From Bacillota bacterium (GTDB lineage Bacteria; Bacillota; Clostridia; Lachnospirales; Lachnospiraceae): a stretch of 64,000 nucleotides of DNA. Positions 1 through 8,614 of the stretch are shown here, in pieces. Numbering within the stretch: position 1 is the first letter of the stretch; each line of letters opens with the position of its first letter. The stretch spans positions 62,001 through 126,000 of the forward strand of contig JAEZZO010000068.1 in NCBI GenBank assembly GCA_023418475.1, read 5' to 3'. The position numbers were made by a program, and so were the translations under genes. Below the pieces are notes generated by a model that ran no database searches, was not told the origin of the DNA, and worked only from the letters and a program-made list of their open reading frames with translations.

Positions 1-111
1 ATTTGCGGCCGTCCGCATGCATATTTAAGAAAATACGGAATCTGCAGAATTTGTTTTCGTGAATTAGCGTACAAAGGACAGATACCAGGCGTTAAAAAAG
101 CAAGCTGGTAA
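1..111 (+). CDS. rpsN: 30S ribosomal protein S14, type Z (C-terminal part)
   Basis: The reading frame is open from base 1 and ends at TAA 109-111, so only the last 36 residues are present. A Cys followed after 12 residues by a CxxC pair matches the zinc ribbon (CxxC-x12-CxxC) of type Z S14, with the first Cys lying outside the window. The ending KKASW is typical of the family. S14 sits in the head of the 30S subunit. It lies directly before rpsH, as in the spc operon of Firmicutes. Confidence 0.96.
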   Translation: MCGRPHAYLRKYGICRICFRELAYKGQIPGVKKASW

Positions 112-135
112 AGTTAAAGAAAGGAGGCAAATGAA

Positions 136-537
136 ATGACAATGAGCGATCCCATTGCAGATATGCTTACAAGAATTCGTAACGCAAATACTGCTAAACA
201 TGATACAGTAGATGTACCTGCTTCAAAGATGAAAATTGCTATTGCCGACATCCTTTTAAAGGAAGGTTACATTAAGAAATACGACATCGAAGAAGTAGAA
301 GGCTTTAAGACAATCCATATTACATTAAAATATGGTAAAGATAAAACAGTTAAGATCATTACAGGCCTTAAGAGAATTTCCAAACCAGGTCTTCGTGTAT
401 ATGCAAGCAAAGACAATATGCCGAAGGTACTTGGAGGTTTAGGCGTAGCAATTATCTCTACAAATAAGGGTGTTATCACTGATAAAGAAGCCAGAGAAAT
501 GAACGTAGGCGGAGAAGTTCTTGCGTTTATCTGGTAG
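136..537 (+). CDS. rpsH: 30S ribosomal protein S8
   Basis: This 133-residue protein has the S8 opening (MSDPIADMLTRIRNA) and the conserved ending NVGGEVLAFIW. S8 binds 16S rRNA in the platform of the 30S subunit and in well-studied bacteria also represses its own operon. An AAGGAGG site at 120-126 precedes the start. An ATG at 131 opens a frame that stops at once, so ATG 136 is the start. A second in-frame Met at codon 3 could also be used. Its neighbours are rpsN upstream and rplF downstream after an unusually long spacer. Confidence 0.97.
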   Translation: MTMSDPIADMLTRIRNANTAKHDTVDVPASKMKIAIADILLKEGYIKKYDIEEVEGFKTIHITLKYGKDKTVKIITGLKRISKPGLRVYASKDNMPKVLGGLGVAIISTNKGVITDKEAREMNVGGEVLAFIW

Positions 538-594
538 TATAAACCATTAGGCAGCAGAGTTAATTACAGTGTGGAAAACCACAATTCGTAAGAA

Positions 595-615
595 ACACTT
601 GAAGCTTTCAAGTGT
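595..615. repeat. Short palindrome in the rpsH-rplF spacer
   Basis: Arms ACACTTGAA and TTCAAGTGT are separated by 3 bases, giving a 9-bp perfect stem inside the 268-base rpsH-rplF spacer. The spacer has no convincing ORF. It could be a translational control hairpin or a processing site, but there is no T-run, so it does not look like a terminator. Confidence 0.4.
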
Positions 616-805
616 ATACTGGCGCAGAAGGCACGGACAGTGATCAAGCGAAGCTTTGAGAGTCTGGGCCTCTGAGAACGCAGTGAGAGCTCACATAAAC
701 TCTTATAGAAGAGTTTTCGTGAAAAAAGTAACCCCCCGGCAATAAAAAGTAATACAGATGCGTTAGAACAATTCATCTGTAATCAATCAATTAGGAGGTG
801 CGGGC

Positions 806-1348
806 ATGTCACGTATAGGAAGAATGCCTATCGCTATTCCTGCAGGCGTAACTGTAGATATAGCAGAAAATAATAAAGTGACCGTGAAAGGTCCTAAGGG
901 AACCTTAGTAAGAGTATTACCTTCAGAAATGACTGTTAAGGTAGAAGGTTCCGAGATCGTAGTTACAAGACCAAATGATTTAAAGAAAATGAAATCCTTA
1001 CATGGTCTTACAAGAACACTGGTTAACAATATGGTAATCGGTGTTACGAACGGATATGAGAAAGTTCTTGAAATCAACGGTGTTGGTTATAGAGCGGCGA
1101 AAGCAGGAAAAGACTTAACATTAACATTAGGATATTCTCATCCGGTTGTTATGACCGATCCGGAAGGACTGGAATCAGTTCTGGAAGGTCAGAATAAGAT
1201 CACTGTTAAAGGTATTGATAAAGAAAAGGTTGGCCAATACGCTGCTGAAATCAGAGCAAAGAGAGCTCCTGAGCCATATAAGGGCAAAGGTATTAAGTAT
1301 GCTGATGAAGTAATTAGACGTAAGGTTGGTAAGACCGGTAAGAAATAA
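806..1348 (+). CDS. rplF: 50S ribosomal protein L6
   Basis: This 180-residue protein has the L6 start (MSRIGRMPI), the central INGVGYRA segment, and the C-terminal GKGIKYADEVIRRKVGKTGKK region. L6 lies near the sarcin-ricin loop of the 50S subunit and helps form the factor-binding site. A TAGGAGGTG ribosome binding site lies just upstream. It is followed after 17 bases by rplR in the spc operon order. Confidence 0.97.
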   Translation: MSRIGRMPIAIPAGVTVDIAENNKVTVKGPKGTLVRVLPSEMTVKVEGSEIVVTRPNDLKKMKSLHGLTRTLVNNMVIGVTNGYEKVLEINGVGYRAAKAGKDLTLTLGYSHPVVMTDPEGLESVLEGQNKITVKGIDKEKVGQYAAEIRAKRAPEPYKGKGIKYADEVIRRKVGKTGKK

Positions 1349-1365
1349 GGGAGGAGTGAAAGAAA

Positions 1366-1734
1366 ATGGTTAGTAAAGCAAAGAGAACCGAAATTCGTGT
1401 AAAAAAGCATTTAAAAATACGTAATCGTTTCACAGGTACTCCTGAGAGACCGCGTTTAGCTGTATTTAGAAGCAACAATCATATGTACGCACAGATTATC
1501 GATGATTCAATCGGCAATACTTTAGTAGCAGCCTCCACACTTGAAAAGGATGTCAAGGCTGAGCTTGAGAAAACCAATGATGTAGCTGCAGCTGCATACC
1601 TTGGCACATTAATCGCTAAGAAGGCATTGGAAAAGGGCATTAAGACCGTTGTCTTTGATCGAGGTGGCTTTATATATCAGGGAAAGGTAAAAGCATTGGC
1701 AGATGCAGCCCGCGAGGCTGGTCTGGAATTCTAA
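1366..1734 (+). CDS. rplR: 50S ribosomal protein L18
   Basis: This 122-residue protein has a basic N-terminus and the conserved RPRLAVFRSNNHMYAQIIDD and FDRGGFIYQGKVKALADAARE segments. L18 binds 5S rRNA in the central protuberance. A GGGAGGAG ribosome binding site precedes the start. It lies between rplF and rpsE. Confidence 0.97.
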   Translation: MVSKAKRTEIRVKKHLKIRNRFTGTPERPRLAVFRSNNHMYAQIIDDSIGNTLVAASTLEKDVKAELEKTNDVAAAAYLGTLIAKKALEKGIKTVVFDRGGFIYQGKVKALADAAREAGLEF

Positions 1735-1750
1735 GCAAGGAGGAGAATAC

Positions 1751-2260
1751 ATGAAACGTACAATCGTTGATACCAGTCAAATGGAGTTAGAAGATAAAGT
1801 AGTATCAATCAAGCGTGTAACTAAGGTTGTAAAAGGTGGACGTAATTTCAGATTTACAGCATTAGTTGTTGTTGGCGACAAGAACGGACACGTTGGAGCG
1901 GGCCTTGGAAAAGCAACTGAGATTCCTGAAGCAATCCGTAAGGGCAAAGAAGACGCAATGAAGAAGTTAATCACCTTGCCTTTGGATGAAAACAACAGCG
2001 TACCTCACGATTTCGTCGGCAAATTCGGAAGCAGCACAGTACTCTTAAAGCGTGCTCCGGAAGGTACCGGAGTTATCGCCGGAGGTCCTGCACGTAACGT
2101 GCTGGAGCTTGCAGGCATCAAGAATATCCGTACTAAATCACTTGGTTCCAACAATAAGCAGAACGTAGTTCTTGCTACGATTGAAGGACTTAGCCAGTTA
2201 AAGACTCCTGAAGAAGTAGCTAAGCTTCGTGGTATTCCGGTAGAGCAGTTGACCAGATAA
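1751..2260 (+). CDS. rpsE: 30S ribosomal protein S5
   Basis: This 169-residue protein has the S5 double-stranded-RNA-binding fold, with VVVGDKNGHVGAGLGKA and the IAGGPARNVLELAGI segment. S5 lies at the decoding-fidelity site next to S4. The frame is open further upstream, but ATG 1751 follows AAGGAGGAG by the right spacing and gives the family's normal N-terminus (basic lead, then VVSIKRVTKVVKGGR), so it is taken as the start. The gene begins 16 bases after rplR. Confidence 0.97.
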   Translation: MKRTIVDTSQMELEDKVVSIKRVTKVVKGGRNFRFTALVVVGDKNGHVGAGLGKATEIPEAIRKGKEDAMKKLITLPLDENNSVPHDFVGKFGSSTVLLKRAPEGTGVIAGGPARNVLELAGIKNIRTKSLGSNNKQNVVLATIEGLSQLKTPEEVAKLRGIPVEQLTR

Positions 2261-2348
2261 TTATGCTGCATCAATAATAGGCGGATTGTTATTATTCGTG
2301 ATGAATTGAAGTGTAATTCGTCTTGTACAAAAATGGAGGTGCCCTTAA

Positions 2349-2531
2349 ATGGCAGATAAATTAAAAATCACATTAGTGAAATCTACAATCGGCGCCATTC
2401 CGAAGCACAGAGCAACCGTTGAGGCCCTGGGGTTAAAAAAACCTCATTGGACTGTTGAAATGCCGGATAATGCTTGTGTAAGAGGTATGGTTAAACAGGT
2501 AAAACACTTAGTAAAAGTTGAAGAAATATAA
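2349..2531 (+). CDS. rpmD: 50S ribosomal protein L30
   Basis: This 60-residue protein is the usual bacterial L30 length, with the typical LKITLVKSTIGAIPKHRATVEALGL start and the NACVRGMVKQVKHLVKVEE ending. A GGAGGTG site is at 2335-2341. It sits between rpsE and rplO as in other spc operons. Confidence 0.97.
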   Translation: MADKLKITLVKSTIGAIPKHRATVEALGLKKPHWTVEMPDNACVRGMVKQVKHLVKVEEI

Positions 2532-2556
2532 TTACTAAAAGAAGGAGGTGCACGAC

Positions 2557-2997
2557 ATGAATTTATCAGAATTGAGACCCTCAGCAGGTTCCAAACAAAA
2601 CGATAATTTCAGAAGAGGACGCGGTCATGGTTCAGGTAACGGCAAAACAGCCGGTAAAGGACACAAGGGCCAGAAAGCTCGTTCTGGAGCTCCCAGAGTA
2701 GGCTTTGAAGGTGGTCAGATGCCTTTATACAGAAGAATTCCGAAGCGTGGTTTCACAAATAGAAATACAAAAGAAATTATAGCAATAAATGTAGACGCGT
2801 TAAATAGATTTGAGGACGGTGCTGAAGTAACAGTTACTTCATTAATGGAAATCGGAGTGATCAATAACCCGAAAGATGGAGTAAAGATTCTTGGAAATGG
2901 AGAACTTACTAAGAAGCTTGATGTGAAGGTGAATGCATTTAGTGCAAGCGCTGTCGAAAAAATTCAGGCACTTGGTGGAAAAGCTGAGGTGGTATAA
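2557..2997 (+). CDS. rplO: 50S ribosomal protein L15
   Basis: This 146-residue protein has the L15 start MNLSELRPSAGS, the glycine-rich basic GRGHGSGNGKTAGKGHKGQK region and GFEGGQMPLYRRIPKRGF. It is a late-assembly 50S protein. ATG 2557 is chosen over an in-frame GTG at 2548, because AAGGAGGTG overlaps that GTG and lies correctly for ATG 2557. Its TAA shares one base with the secY start (TAATG), suggesting translational coupling. Confidence 0.97.
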   Translation: MNLSELRPSAGSKQNDNFRRGRGHGSGNGKTAGKGHKGQKARSGAPRVGFEGGQMPLYRRIPKRGFTNRNTKEIIAINVDALNRFEDGAEVTVTSLMEIGVINNPKDGVKILGNGELTKKLDVKVNAFSASAVEKIQALGGKAEVV

Positions 2998-4319
2998 TGT
3001 TTAAAACACTGCGAAATGCTTTTAAGGTTAAGGATATTAGGAACAGATTAATATATACATTATTAGCTCTTTTGGTAGTAAGAATAGGTACTCTGCTTCC
3101 GGCTCCCGTTATCAGTTCCGATGTCACTGCGAGCTGGTTTAACTCGGAGGCGTTCAGCTTTGTTAACAGCTTAACTGGTGGTTCCTTTAGAAAAATGTCA
3201 ATTTTCGCATTAAGCATTACCCCTTATATTTCAGCTTCGATTATTATTCAGCTTCTTACCATTGCAATTCCTAAGCTGGAAGAAATGCAAAAGGAAGGCG
3301 AGGACGGAAGGAAGCAGCTTAATGAAATTACTCGTTATTTAACAGTTGGTTTAGCAGTTGTTGAGGCACTTGCTATGGCAATCGGCTTTGGTAACTCAGG
3401 TTATCTGGAAGGTGGATTAACCTTTACAAATGTAGTAATTATTGTTGCTGCATTTACGGCAGGTGCTACATTCTTGATGTGGGTCGGCGAGAGAATTACG
3501 GAAAACGGTATCGGTAACGGTATCTCCATTATCCTTGCAGTAAACATCATTTCCAGATTACCAAGCGATCTGGTAACACTATTCCAAAAATTCGTAGTAG
3601 GACAGCCGGTGGTCAATTCCATCGTTGCAATTATGGTTATTGTAGGCGTTGGAGTTGGTTCTATCGTTTATGTCGTATTCTTACAGAATGCTGAGAGAAA
3701 AATCCCTGTAACCTATGCAAAAAAGGTGCAGGGAAGAAAGATGATTGGTGGACAAACCTCCAACATACCTCTTAAGGTAAATACTGCAGGTGTTATACCT
3801 GTAATTTTCTCAAACTCTCTTATGACATTTCCTATCATCATTGCATCCTTCTTTGGCGTGCAGCCTGCCAGGGCTCATTTCTGGCCGAAGGTGCTTATGG
3901 TATTAAATCAGAGTGACTGGTTTAAAACGAAGAGCTTAGGTGATTTTAAGTATACAATCGGTGTTATTATTTATATTGTGCTTACTATATTCTTTGCTTA
4001 TTTTTATACTTCAATTACTTTTAACCCGATTGAAGTATCCAATAATATCAAGAAGCAAGGCGGATTTATTCCCGGTATCCGTCCTGGTAAGCCAACAACT
4101 GAATATTTGACAAAAGTGCTTAATTATATCATTTTTATAGGAGCATGCGGTTTAATGATAGCTTGCTTAATACCTATCGTATTCTCTGGTGTTTTTGATG
4201 CTAATTTCAGCTTCGGCGGTACATCAATCATCATTATCGTAGGTGTTGTTATTGAAACAATCAAGCAGGTAGAATCACAATTACTGGTTCGCCATTACAA
4301 AGGCTTCCTGAATGACTAA
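2997..4319 (+). CDS. secY: Protein translocase subunit SecY
   Basis: SecY is the pore subunit of the SecYEG channel for protein export and membrane insertion. The 440 residues match the normal length and show about ten hydrophobic segments. The conserved cytoplasmic loops include YLTVGLAVVEALAMA, GIGNGISIILAVNI and the PGIRPGKPTTEYL loop. The start overlaps the rplO stop by one base. It is the last gene before the hairpin-rich spacer in front of adk. Confidence 0.97.
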   Translation: MFKTLRNAFKVKDIRNRLIYTLLALLVVRIGTLLPAPVISSDVTASWFNSEAFSFVNSLTGGSFRKMSIFALSITPYISASIIIQLLTIAIPKLEEMQKEGEDGRKQLNEITRYLTVGLAVVEALAMAIGFGNSGYLEGGLTFTNVVIIVAAFTAGATFLMWVGERITENGIGNGISIILAVNIISRLPSDLVTLFQKFVVGQPVVNSIVAIMVIVGVGVGSIVYVVFLQNAERKIPVTYAKKVQGRKMIGGQTSNIPLKVNTAGVIPVIFSNSLMTFPIIIASFFGVQPARAHFWPKVLMVLNQSDWFKTKSLGDFKYTIGVIIYIVLTIFFAYFYTSITFNPIEVSNNIKKQGGFIPGIRPGKPTTEYLTKVLNYIIFIGACGLMIACLIPIVFSGVFDANFSFGGTSIIIIVGVVIETIKQVESQLLVRHYKGFLND

Positions 4320-4338
4320 TTTAGTATGAAATTAATGA

Positions 4339-4377
4339 CGGATGTTGCAAAACGTACTAAATGTTTTGTAACATCCG
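4339..4377 (+). terminator. Hairpin downstream of secY
   Basis: Two 15-base arms (4339-4353 and 4363-4377, CGGATGTT... with ...AACATCCG) pair with one mismatch, 20 bases after the secY stop. No long T-run follows. It is better read as a processing or stability hairpin than a strong terminator. A second, 9-bp hairpin (GGTTGAAAA / TTTTCAACC, 4485-4511) follows in the adk leader. Confidence 0.45.
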
Positions 4378-4575
4378 CTATAGTGTTTCATAAAATCATG
4401 AATGAAGACACAAAAAAAGGGCTATAATTAAATATTATTAATGGAAATACATGGTAATGATGCCCTGTGGCAGAATAGAGGTCTGGTTGAAAAGAGAAGC
4501 ATTTTTCAACCGGCAAGAAGTACTTCTGTGCTTTTCATTTAGTATTTACTGCCTGACGGTTGGATGGAGGTTAAT

Positions 4576-5223
4576 ATGAAGATAATTATGTTAGGAGCAC
4601 CTGGTGCTGGAAAAGGAACACAGGCTAAAAAATTAGCTGCTAAATATTCCATACCGCATATTTCTACAGGAGATATCTTCCGTGCCAATATTAAAAACGG
4701 AACGGAACTTGGAAAAAAAGCGAAGGTATTTATGGATCAGGGATTATTGGTACCGGACGAACTTGTTGTGGACCTGGTAGTTGATCGTTTTAAAGAAGCT
4801 GACTGTGAGAATGGTTATGTCCTTGATGGTTTTCCCAGAACAATTCCTCAGGCAAAGGCCTTAGACGAGGCACTTGCGAAAAATAGCGATGCTGTAGAAT
4901 ATGCAATTGATGTAGATGTACCGGATGAAAAAATTATCAGCCGTATGGCAGGAAGAAGAGCCTGCGTAGGCTGCGGCGCAACCTATCATCTTGTAACCAT
5001 CCCTCCGAAAAAGGAAGGCATCTGTGATGTCTGCGGCGGAGAGCTGATATTAAGGGATGACGATAAGCCTGAGACAGTTGAGAAACGTTTAAAGGTATAT
5101 CATGAACAGACTCAGCCTCTGATTGATTATTATCAGAACAAAGGAATTTTGAGATCTGTTGATGGTACAAAAGATTTAGAAGTTGTATTTGATGAAATCG
5201 TTGCGCTCGTGGAAGCAAAATAA
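4576..5223 (+). CDS. adk: Adenylate kinase
   Basis: This enzyme interconverts ATP plus AMP with two ADP in the cytoplasm. The P-loop GAPGAGKGTQ lies at residues 7-16, and DGFPRT and the C-terminal NKGIL/VDGTKD regions are present. The LID domain carries a CxxC...CxxC zinc site (CVGC and CDVC), typical of Gram-positive enzymes. The length is 215 residues. ATG 4576 is preferred over an in-frame ATG at 4564, which overlaps the GGAGG site at 4566-4570. Confidence 0.97.
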   Translation: MKIIMLGAPGAGKGTQAKKLAAKYSIPHISTGDIFRANIKNGTELGKKAKVFMDQGLLVPDELVVDLVVDRFKEADCENGYVLDGFPRTIPQAKALDEALAKNSDAVEYAIDVDVPDEKIISRMAGRRACVGCGATYHLVTIPPKKEGICDVCGGELILRDDDKPETVEKRLKVYHEQTQPLIDYYQNKGILRSVDGTKDLEVVFDEIVALVEAK

Positions 5224-5289
5224 CCTTCACCAGATATGACAGATCGGCCGGTCCCAGATGATTTGGCCATAGTAAAGGAAGAATGTGAC

Positions 5290-6048
5290 ATGTCAATTAG
5301 TATTAAGTCGGAGAAAGAAATAGAGCTGATGAGAGAATCCGGAAGGATTTTGGCAAATGTACTGGAGGAGCTGCAGGAAATGGTTAAGCCTGGCATCTCC
5401 ACACTGGATATTGATAGGAAATGTGCTGAAATAATCAAAGGATATGGCTGTATTCCTTCCTTTCTAAATTATAACGGATATCCTGCTAATCTCTGTACCT
5501 CAGTCAACAGCGAAGTAGTTCATGGTATCCCGAGCAAAAAGCGTATTCTTCGGGAAGGAGACATTATAAGTCTTGACTGCGGTGTTATCTATCAGGGATA
5601 TCATTCGGATGCTGCAAGAACCATTGCAGTCGGAGATATTTCGAAGGATGCAAGACGTTTGATCGAGGTTACGCAGCAAAGCTTTTATGAAGGAATTAAG
5701 CTTGCAAAGGCTGGAAATCATCTATTTGAAATATCAGAGGCCATTCAGGTTTATGTAGAAGCACATGGTTATTCGGTAGTCCGCGATCTGGTAGGTCACG
5801 GTATCGGAAAGAATATGCATGAAGAGCCGCAAATTCCTAATTTCCGTCAGAAACGCAGAGGACCAAAGCTGGAAGCGGGAATGACATTTGCGATTGAGCC
5901 GATGGTTAATGCAGGACGCTATGATGTATACTGGGAAGACGATGACTGGACAGTAGTAAGTGATGACGGATCGCTCTCCTCCCATTATGAGAATACGATC
6001 CTGATAACCGATGGAGAACCGGAGATATTTACAATACTTCAAAAATAA
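5290..6048 (+). CDS. map: Methionine aminopeptidase, type I
   Basis: Map removes the N-terminal Met from new proteins. The 252-residue protein shows the metal ligands of the pita-bread fold: an Asp pair in SLDCGVIYQGYHSDAART, the His in LVGHGIGKNMHEEP, a Glu in AIEPM and a Glu in HYENTILI. ATG 5290 follows AAAGGAAGA. In-frame start codons further upstream would add a non-conserved leader. It follows adk, as in many Firmicutes. Confidence 0.96.
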   Translation: MSISIKSEKEIELMRESGRILANVLEELQEMVKPGISTLDIDRKCAEIIKGYGCIPSFLNYNGYPANLCTSVNSEVVHGIPSKKRILREGDIISLDCGVIYQGYHSDAARTIAVGDISKDARRLIEVTQQSFYEGIKLAKAGNHLFEISEAIQVYVEAHGYSVVRDLVGHGIGKNMHEEPQIPNFRQKRRGPKLEAGMTFAIEPMVNAGRYDVYWEDDDWTVVSDDGSLSSHYENTILITDGEPEIFTILQK

Positions 6049-6193
6049 ATGCTTCGCAATTTTATGCCTGTGTAATCCTTGGCGCAAACTTAATAGGCGT
6101 ATAAAACATGCGCAGGAATGAGGAAGAGAAGGATCGTAATCTGTTCGCCGCCTCAATATATACGAAAAATGTGCGTAAGAATGAGGTATTAAG

Positions 6194-6469
6194 ATGAATA
6201 AGCTTGGAATTGGATGCTTTGTTGAGGCACAAGCAGGTCATGATGCCGGAAAATGTTATGTAATATTTCAGATGGATGAAGAATATGTATATTTAGTGGA
6301 TGGTAAGATTAAAACACTAAAAAATCCGAAAAAGAAGAAAATAAAACATATAAAAATACTTCAGCAGTTCGACCAATCCCTTATGGAGAAGATGAAAGAA
6401 CAAACCGTTAGGGACGAAGAGATCAAGAGAGCAATCAAATTGCTGAATTATTCGAAATTGAGTTTATGA
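6194..6469 (+). CDS. KOW-domain RNA-binding protein (L14e/L6e/L27e-like)
   Basis: This 91-residue basic protein has an N-terminal KOW-type strand pair (GIGCFVEAQAGHDAGKCYVIF) and a lysine-rich stretch (KNPKKKKIKHIKIL). Proteins of this type, annotated as KOW-domain or ribosomal L14e/L6e/L27e-like, commonly occur between map and infA in Clostridia. The fold and position point to an RNA- or ribosome-associated role, but the exact function is not known. Confidence 0.85.
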   Translation: MNKLGIGCFVEAQAGHDAGKCYVIFQMDEEYVYLVDGKIKTLKNPKKKKIKHIKILQQFDQSLMEKMKEQTVRDEEIKRAIKLLNYSKLSL

Positions 6470-6672
6470 TAAGAATACTTACTTCATCGGAATAACCATT
6501 ACATTCATCAGTGAGATTTAATCATTGTAGTTAAGATAGATCTAATTTCTTATAGAAGTGTATATGAAACATCACACTCATAAGAACCGTCTTCCACAAT
6601 TATGTGAGATGCCGCTTAGCCGCTTCATAAATAGAAAAAGGAGAAAATTGAAGAATAGAGAGGAGGTTTAGA

Positions 6673-6891
6673 ATGTCAAAAACTGACGTTGTTGAAATTG
6701 AAGGTACCGTCATTGAAAAATTACCCAATGCCATGTTTCAGGTTGAACTCGAGAATGGACATAAAGTACTGGCACATATCAGTGGTAAGCTTCGTATGAA
6801 TTTTATCAAGATTGTACCGGGTGACAAGGTAACACTTGAACTTTCTCCATATGATTTATCCAAAGGAAGAATAATCTGGAGAGATAAATAA
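6673..6891 (+). CDS. infA: Translation initiation factor IF-1
   Basis: This 72-residue single OB-fold protein matches the usual IF-1 length and sequence (VEIEGTVIEKLPNAMFQVELENGH, ISGKLRMNFIKIVPGDKV, and the DLSKGRIIWRDK ending). It binds the 30S A site during initiation. AGAGAGGAGG precedes the start. Confidence 0.97.
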   Translation: MSKTDVVEIEGTVIEKLPNAMFQVELENGHKVLAHISGKLRMNFIKIVPGDKVTLELSPYDLSKGRIIWRDK

Positions 6892-7003
6892 AATTCGAAT
6901 ACAGTAAGATACAAAAGATGTGTAATACAGACGGACAAGCATCCGGCTTGTCTGTAAGGACAGGAACATTAGAAGAAAATTTGTCCTTCTTCGGAATGAT
7001 TTT

Positions 7004-7037
7004 GATCCTCCTTTTGGGGGTGATCTTAGGACTTTTT
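7004..7037 (+). terminator. Possible terminator between infA and rpmJ
   Basis: The stem at 7004-7025 has GATC arms extended by C/G pairs with one bulged base and closes on a TTTT loop. It is followed closely by a run of five T at 7033-7037. A second small hairpin (GACAAGC/GCTTGTC) lies at 6934-6952. Together with the promoter at 7088 this suggests a transcript break or attenuation point here. Confidence 0.45.
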
Positions 7038-7087
7038 GCAAAGAAGGGGATAAGTTATTCTTTTTTATAATGTTGTTAAAATATTGC

Positions 7088-7116
7088 TTGCTATTGTAAT
7101 ATATCAATGTTATAAT
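7088..7116 (+). promoter_or_regulatory. Sigma-A type promoter for rpmJ-rpsM-rpsK-rpsD-rpoA-rplQ
   Basis: TTGCTA at 7088-7093 and a perfect TATAAT at 7111-7116 are separated by 17 bases. It lies 35 bases before the rpmJ start and after the putative terminator. Confidence 0.65.
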
Positions 7117-7150
7117 AGTGAACGGACTTTTTTGAAAGGGGTGAATTACT

Positions 7151-7264
7151 GTGAAAGTAAGGTCATCAGTAAAACCGATTTGTGAGAAATGCAAAATCAT
7201 TAAAAGAAAGGGTTCCATCAGAGTTATCTGTGAAAACCCGAAGCACAAACAAAGACAAGGCTAA
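7151..7264 (+). CDS. rpmJ: 50S ribosomal protein L36
   Basis: This 37-residue protein starts with GTG after GAAAGGGGTG. The sequence MKVRSSVKPICEKCK and the ending CENPKHKQRQG give the CxxC-x12-C-x4-H zinc ribbon of the zinc-binding L36. L36 occupies a small pocket of the 50S subunit. It lies between infA and rpsM as expected. Confidence 0.96.
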   Translation: MKVRSSVKPICEKCKIIKRKGSIRVICENPKHKQRQG

Positions 7265-7628
7265 TATACAATAGTTCGAGTGCCTCAAAGACTCGTTATT
7301 GTTTTATATAATTAGTATCGATGTTCCAATAAAAGGAATAACGATGCTTAAGTCTTGCTTTCTGTGTTACAATCATCTGCTGCGGCAGAACATTGTGATA
7401 TTGTGGGCAGTCATGTGGGTCCATCTAAACCGGCATGTCTGTCTTAAGATTCTGTGCCGTCATCACAGCAGTCTTAGCTGCAGGCTGATTGTCCTGTAAG
7501 TCACAATTTAAAGCGGCTGAAGTAATGAATGGAAAAGCAATTCATTGTAATTGTTAGACAATTCATATAAGTTGCTTACGAAATTCATTATGGATAAGAA
7601 AACAAAATTTTGGAGGTGTAATAAGTAC
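7265..7628 (+). other. Gene-free spacer rpmJ-rpsM
   Basis: These 364 bases hold no recognised gene. A 66-codon open frame at 7299-7499 has no ribosome binding site and no family likeness. The TGGAGGTG site for rpsM lies at its right end. Confidence 0.6.
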
Positions 7629-7997
7629 ATGGCTCGTATCAGTGGTGTAGATTTACCAAGAGAGAAACGTGTTGAGATCGGACTTACCTATATCTTCGGT
7701 ATCGGTAAGGCAAGTGCTACCCGTATTCTTGCGGAAGCAAATATTAATCCGGATACTCGTGTAAGAGATTTAACGGATGAAGAAATCGGCAGAATTAAAG
7801 ATGTAATTGATGCATCTCAGCAGGTTGAGGGTGATTTAAGAAGAGAAATCGCACTTAACATCAAGAGATTACAGGAAATTGGATGCTATAGAGGTATCCG
7901 TCATAGAAAAGGTCTTCCGGTTCGCGGTCAGAAGACAAAGACGAATGCAAGAACCAGAAAAGGTCCTAGAAGAACTGTTGCTAACAAGAAGAAGTAA
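7629..7997 (+). CDS. rpsM: 30S ribosomal protein S13
   Basis: This 122-residue protein has the S13 start MARISGVDLPREKRVEIGL and the basic GLPVRGQKTKTNARTRKGP tail that reaches the decoding region. S13 contacts the 50S subunit through intersubunit bridges. ATG 7629 follows TGGAGGTG. The frame is open upstream without a conserved sequence. Confidence 0.97.
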   Translation: MARISGVDLPREKRVEIGLTYIFGIGKASATRILAEANINPDTRVRDLTDEEIGRIKDVIDASQQVEGDLRREIALNIKRLQEIGCYRGIRHRKGLPVRGQKTKTNARTRKGPRRTVANKKK

Positions 7998-8129
7998 TTC
8001 ATAACAAGTGACTGATTTAAGATCATCTTGTACACTGCAACATATTAAATGAGAATAATTTGATGCCCATAAAACCGGGCAATTTAAAATGCAGATGAAT
8101 TGCGCTTTACACCAATTCAATGTATTAAG

Positions 8130-8167
8130 AATGTAATTGATGTATCTTTTTATGGATCAATTACATT
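8130..8167 (+). promoter_or_regulatory. Hairpin in the rpsM-rpsK leader
   Basis: A perfect 12-bp inverted repeat, AATGTAATTGAT at 8130-8141 and its complement at 8156-8167, has a 14-base loop. It ends 13 bases before the AGGAGGG site of rpsK, inside a 196-base spacer. The position suggests post-transcriptional control of rpsK-rpsD. In Firmicutes S4 is known to regulate its own expression, but a link to this hairpin is inference. Confidence 0.45.
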
Positions 8168-8193
8168 AATAATCCAATAGGAGGGTTTGTTAG

Positions 8194-8598
8194 ATGGCTA
8201 AGAAAATAGCAACAACAGCTAAAAAAGTGACTAAAAAGCGTGTTAAAAAGAATGTCGATCGTGGACAGGCACACATTCAGTCATCTTTTAACAATACAAT
8301 TGTTACGCTGACCGATGCAGAAGGCAATGCACTATCTTGGGCAAGTGCCGGCGGCTTAGGTTTCAGAGGTTCCAGAAAGTCAACCGCTTATGCGGCACAG
8401 ATGGCAGCTGAGACAGCAGCAAAGGCAGCACTTATTCATGGTTTGAAATCTGTAGAGGTTATGGTTAAAGGACCTGGACAGGGAAGAGAAGCAGCTATCC
8501 GTGCTCTTCAGGCATGCGGTATAGAAGTAACCAGTATCAGGGATGTGACTCCGGTTCCTCATAACGGATGTCGTCCGCCAAAACGCAGAAGAGTCTGA
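8194..8598 (+). CDS. rpsK: 30S ribosomal protein S11
   Basis: This 134-residue protein has the S11 core (AHIQSSFNNTIVTLTD, GFRGSRKSTAYAAQ) and the highly conserved ending PHNGCRPPKRRRV. S11 sits in the 30S platform near the mRNA exit. Its lysine-rich N-terminus is slightly longer than in E. coli. rpsD begins 17 bases downstream. Confidence 0.97.
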   Translation: MAKKIATTAKKVTKKRVKKNVDRGQAHIQSSFNNTIVTLTDAEGNALSWASAGGLGFRGSRKSTAYAAQMAAETAAKAALIHGLKSVEVMVKGPGQGREAAIRALQACGIEVTSIRDVTPVPHNGCRPPKRRRV

Positions 8599-8614
8599 TA
8601 GGAGGTAAATAAAA

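Noticed and set aside
7299..7499. 66-codon ORF between rpmJ and rpsM
   Set aside because: It has no ribosome binding site and no recognisable protein features, and it sits in an intergenic spacer.
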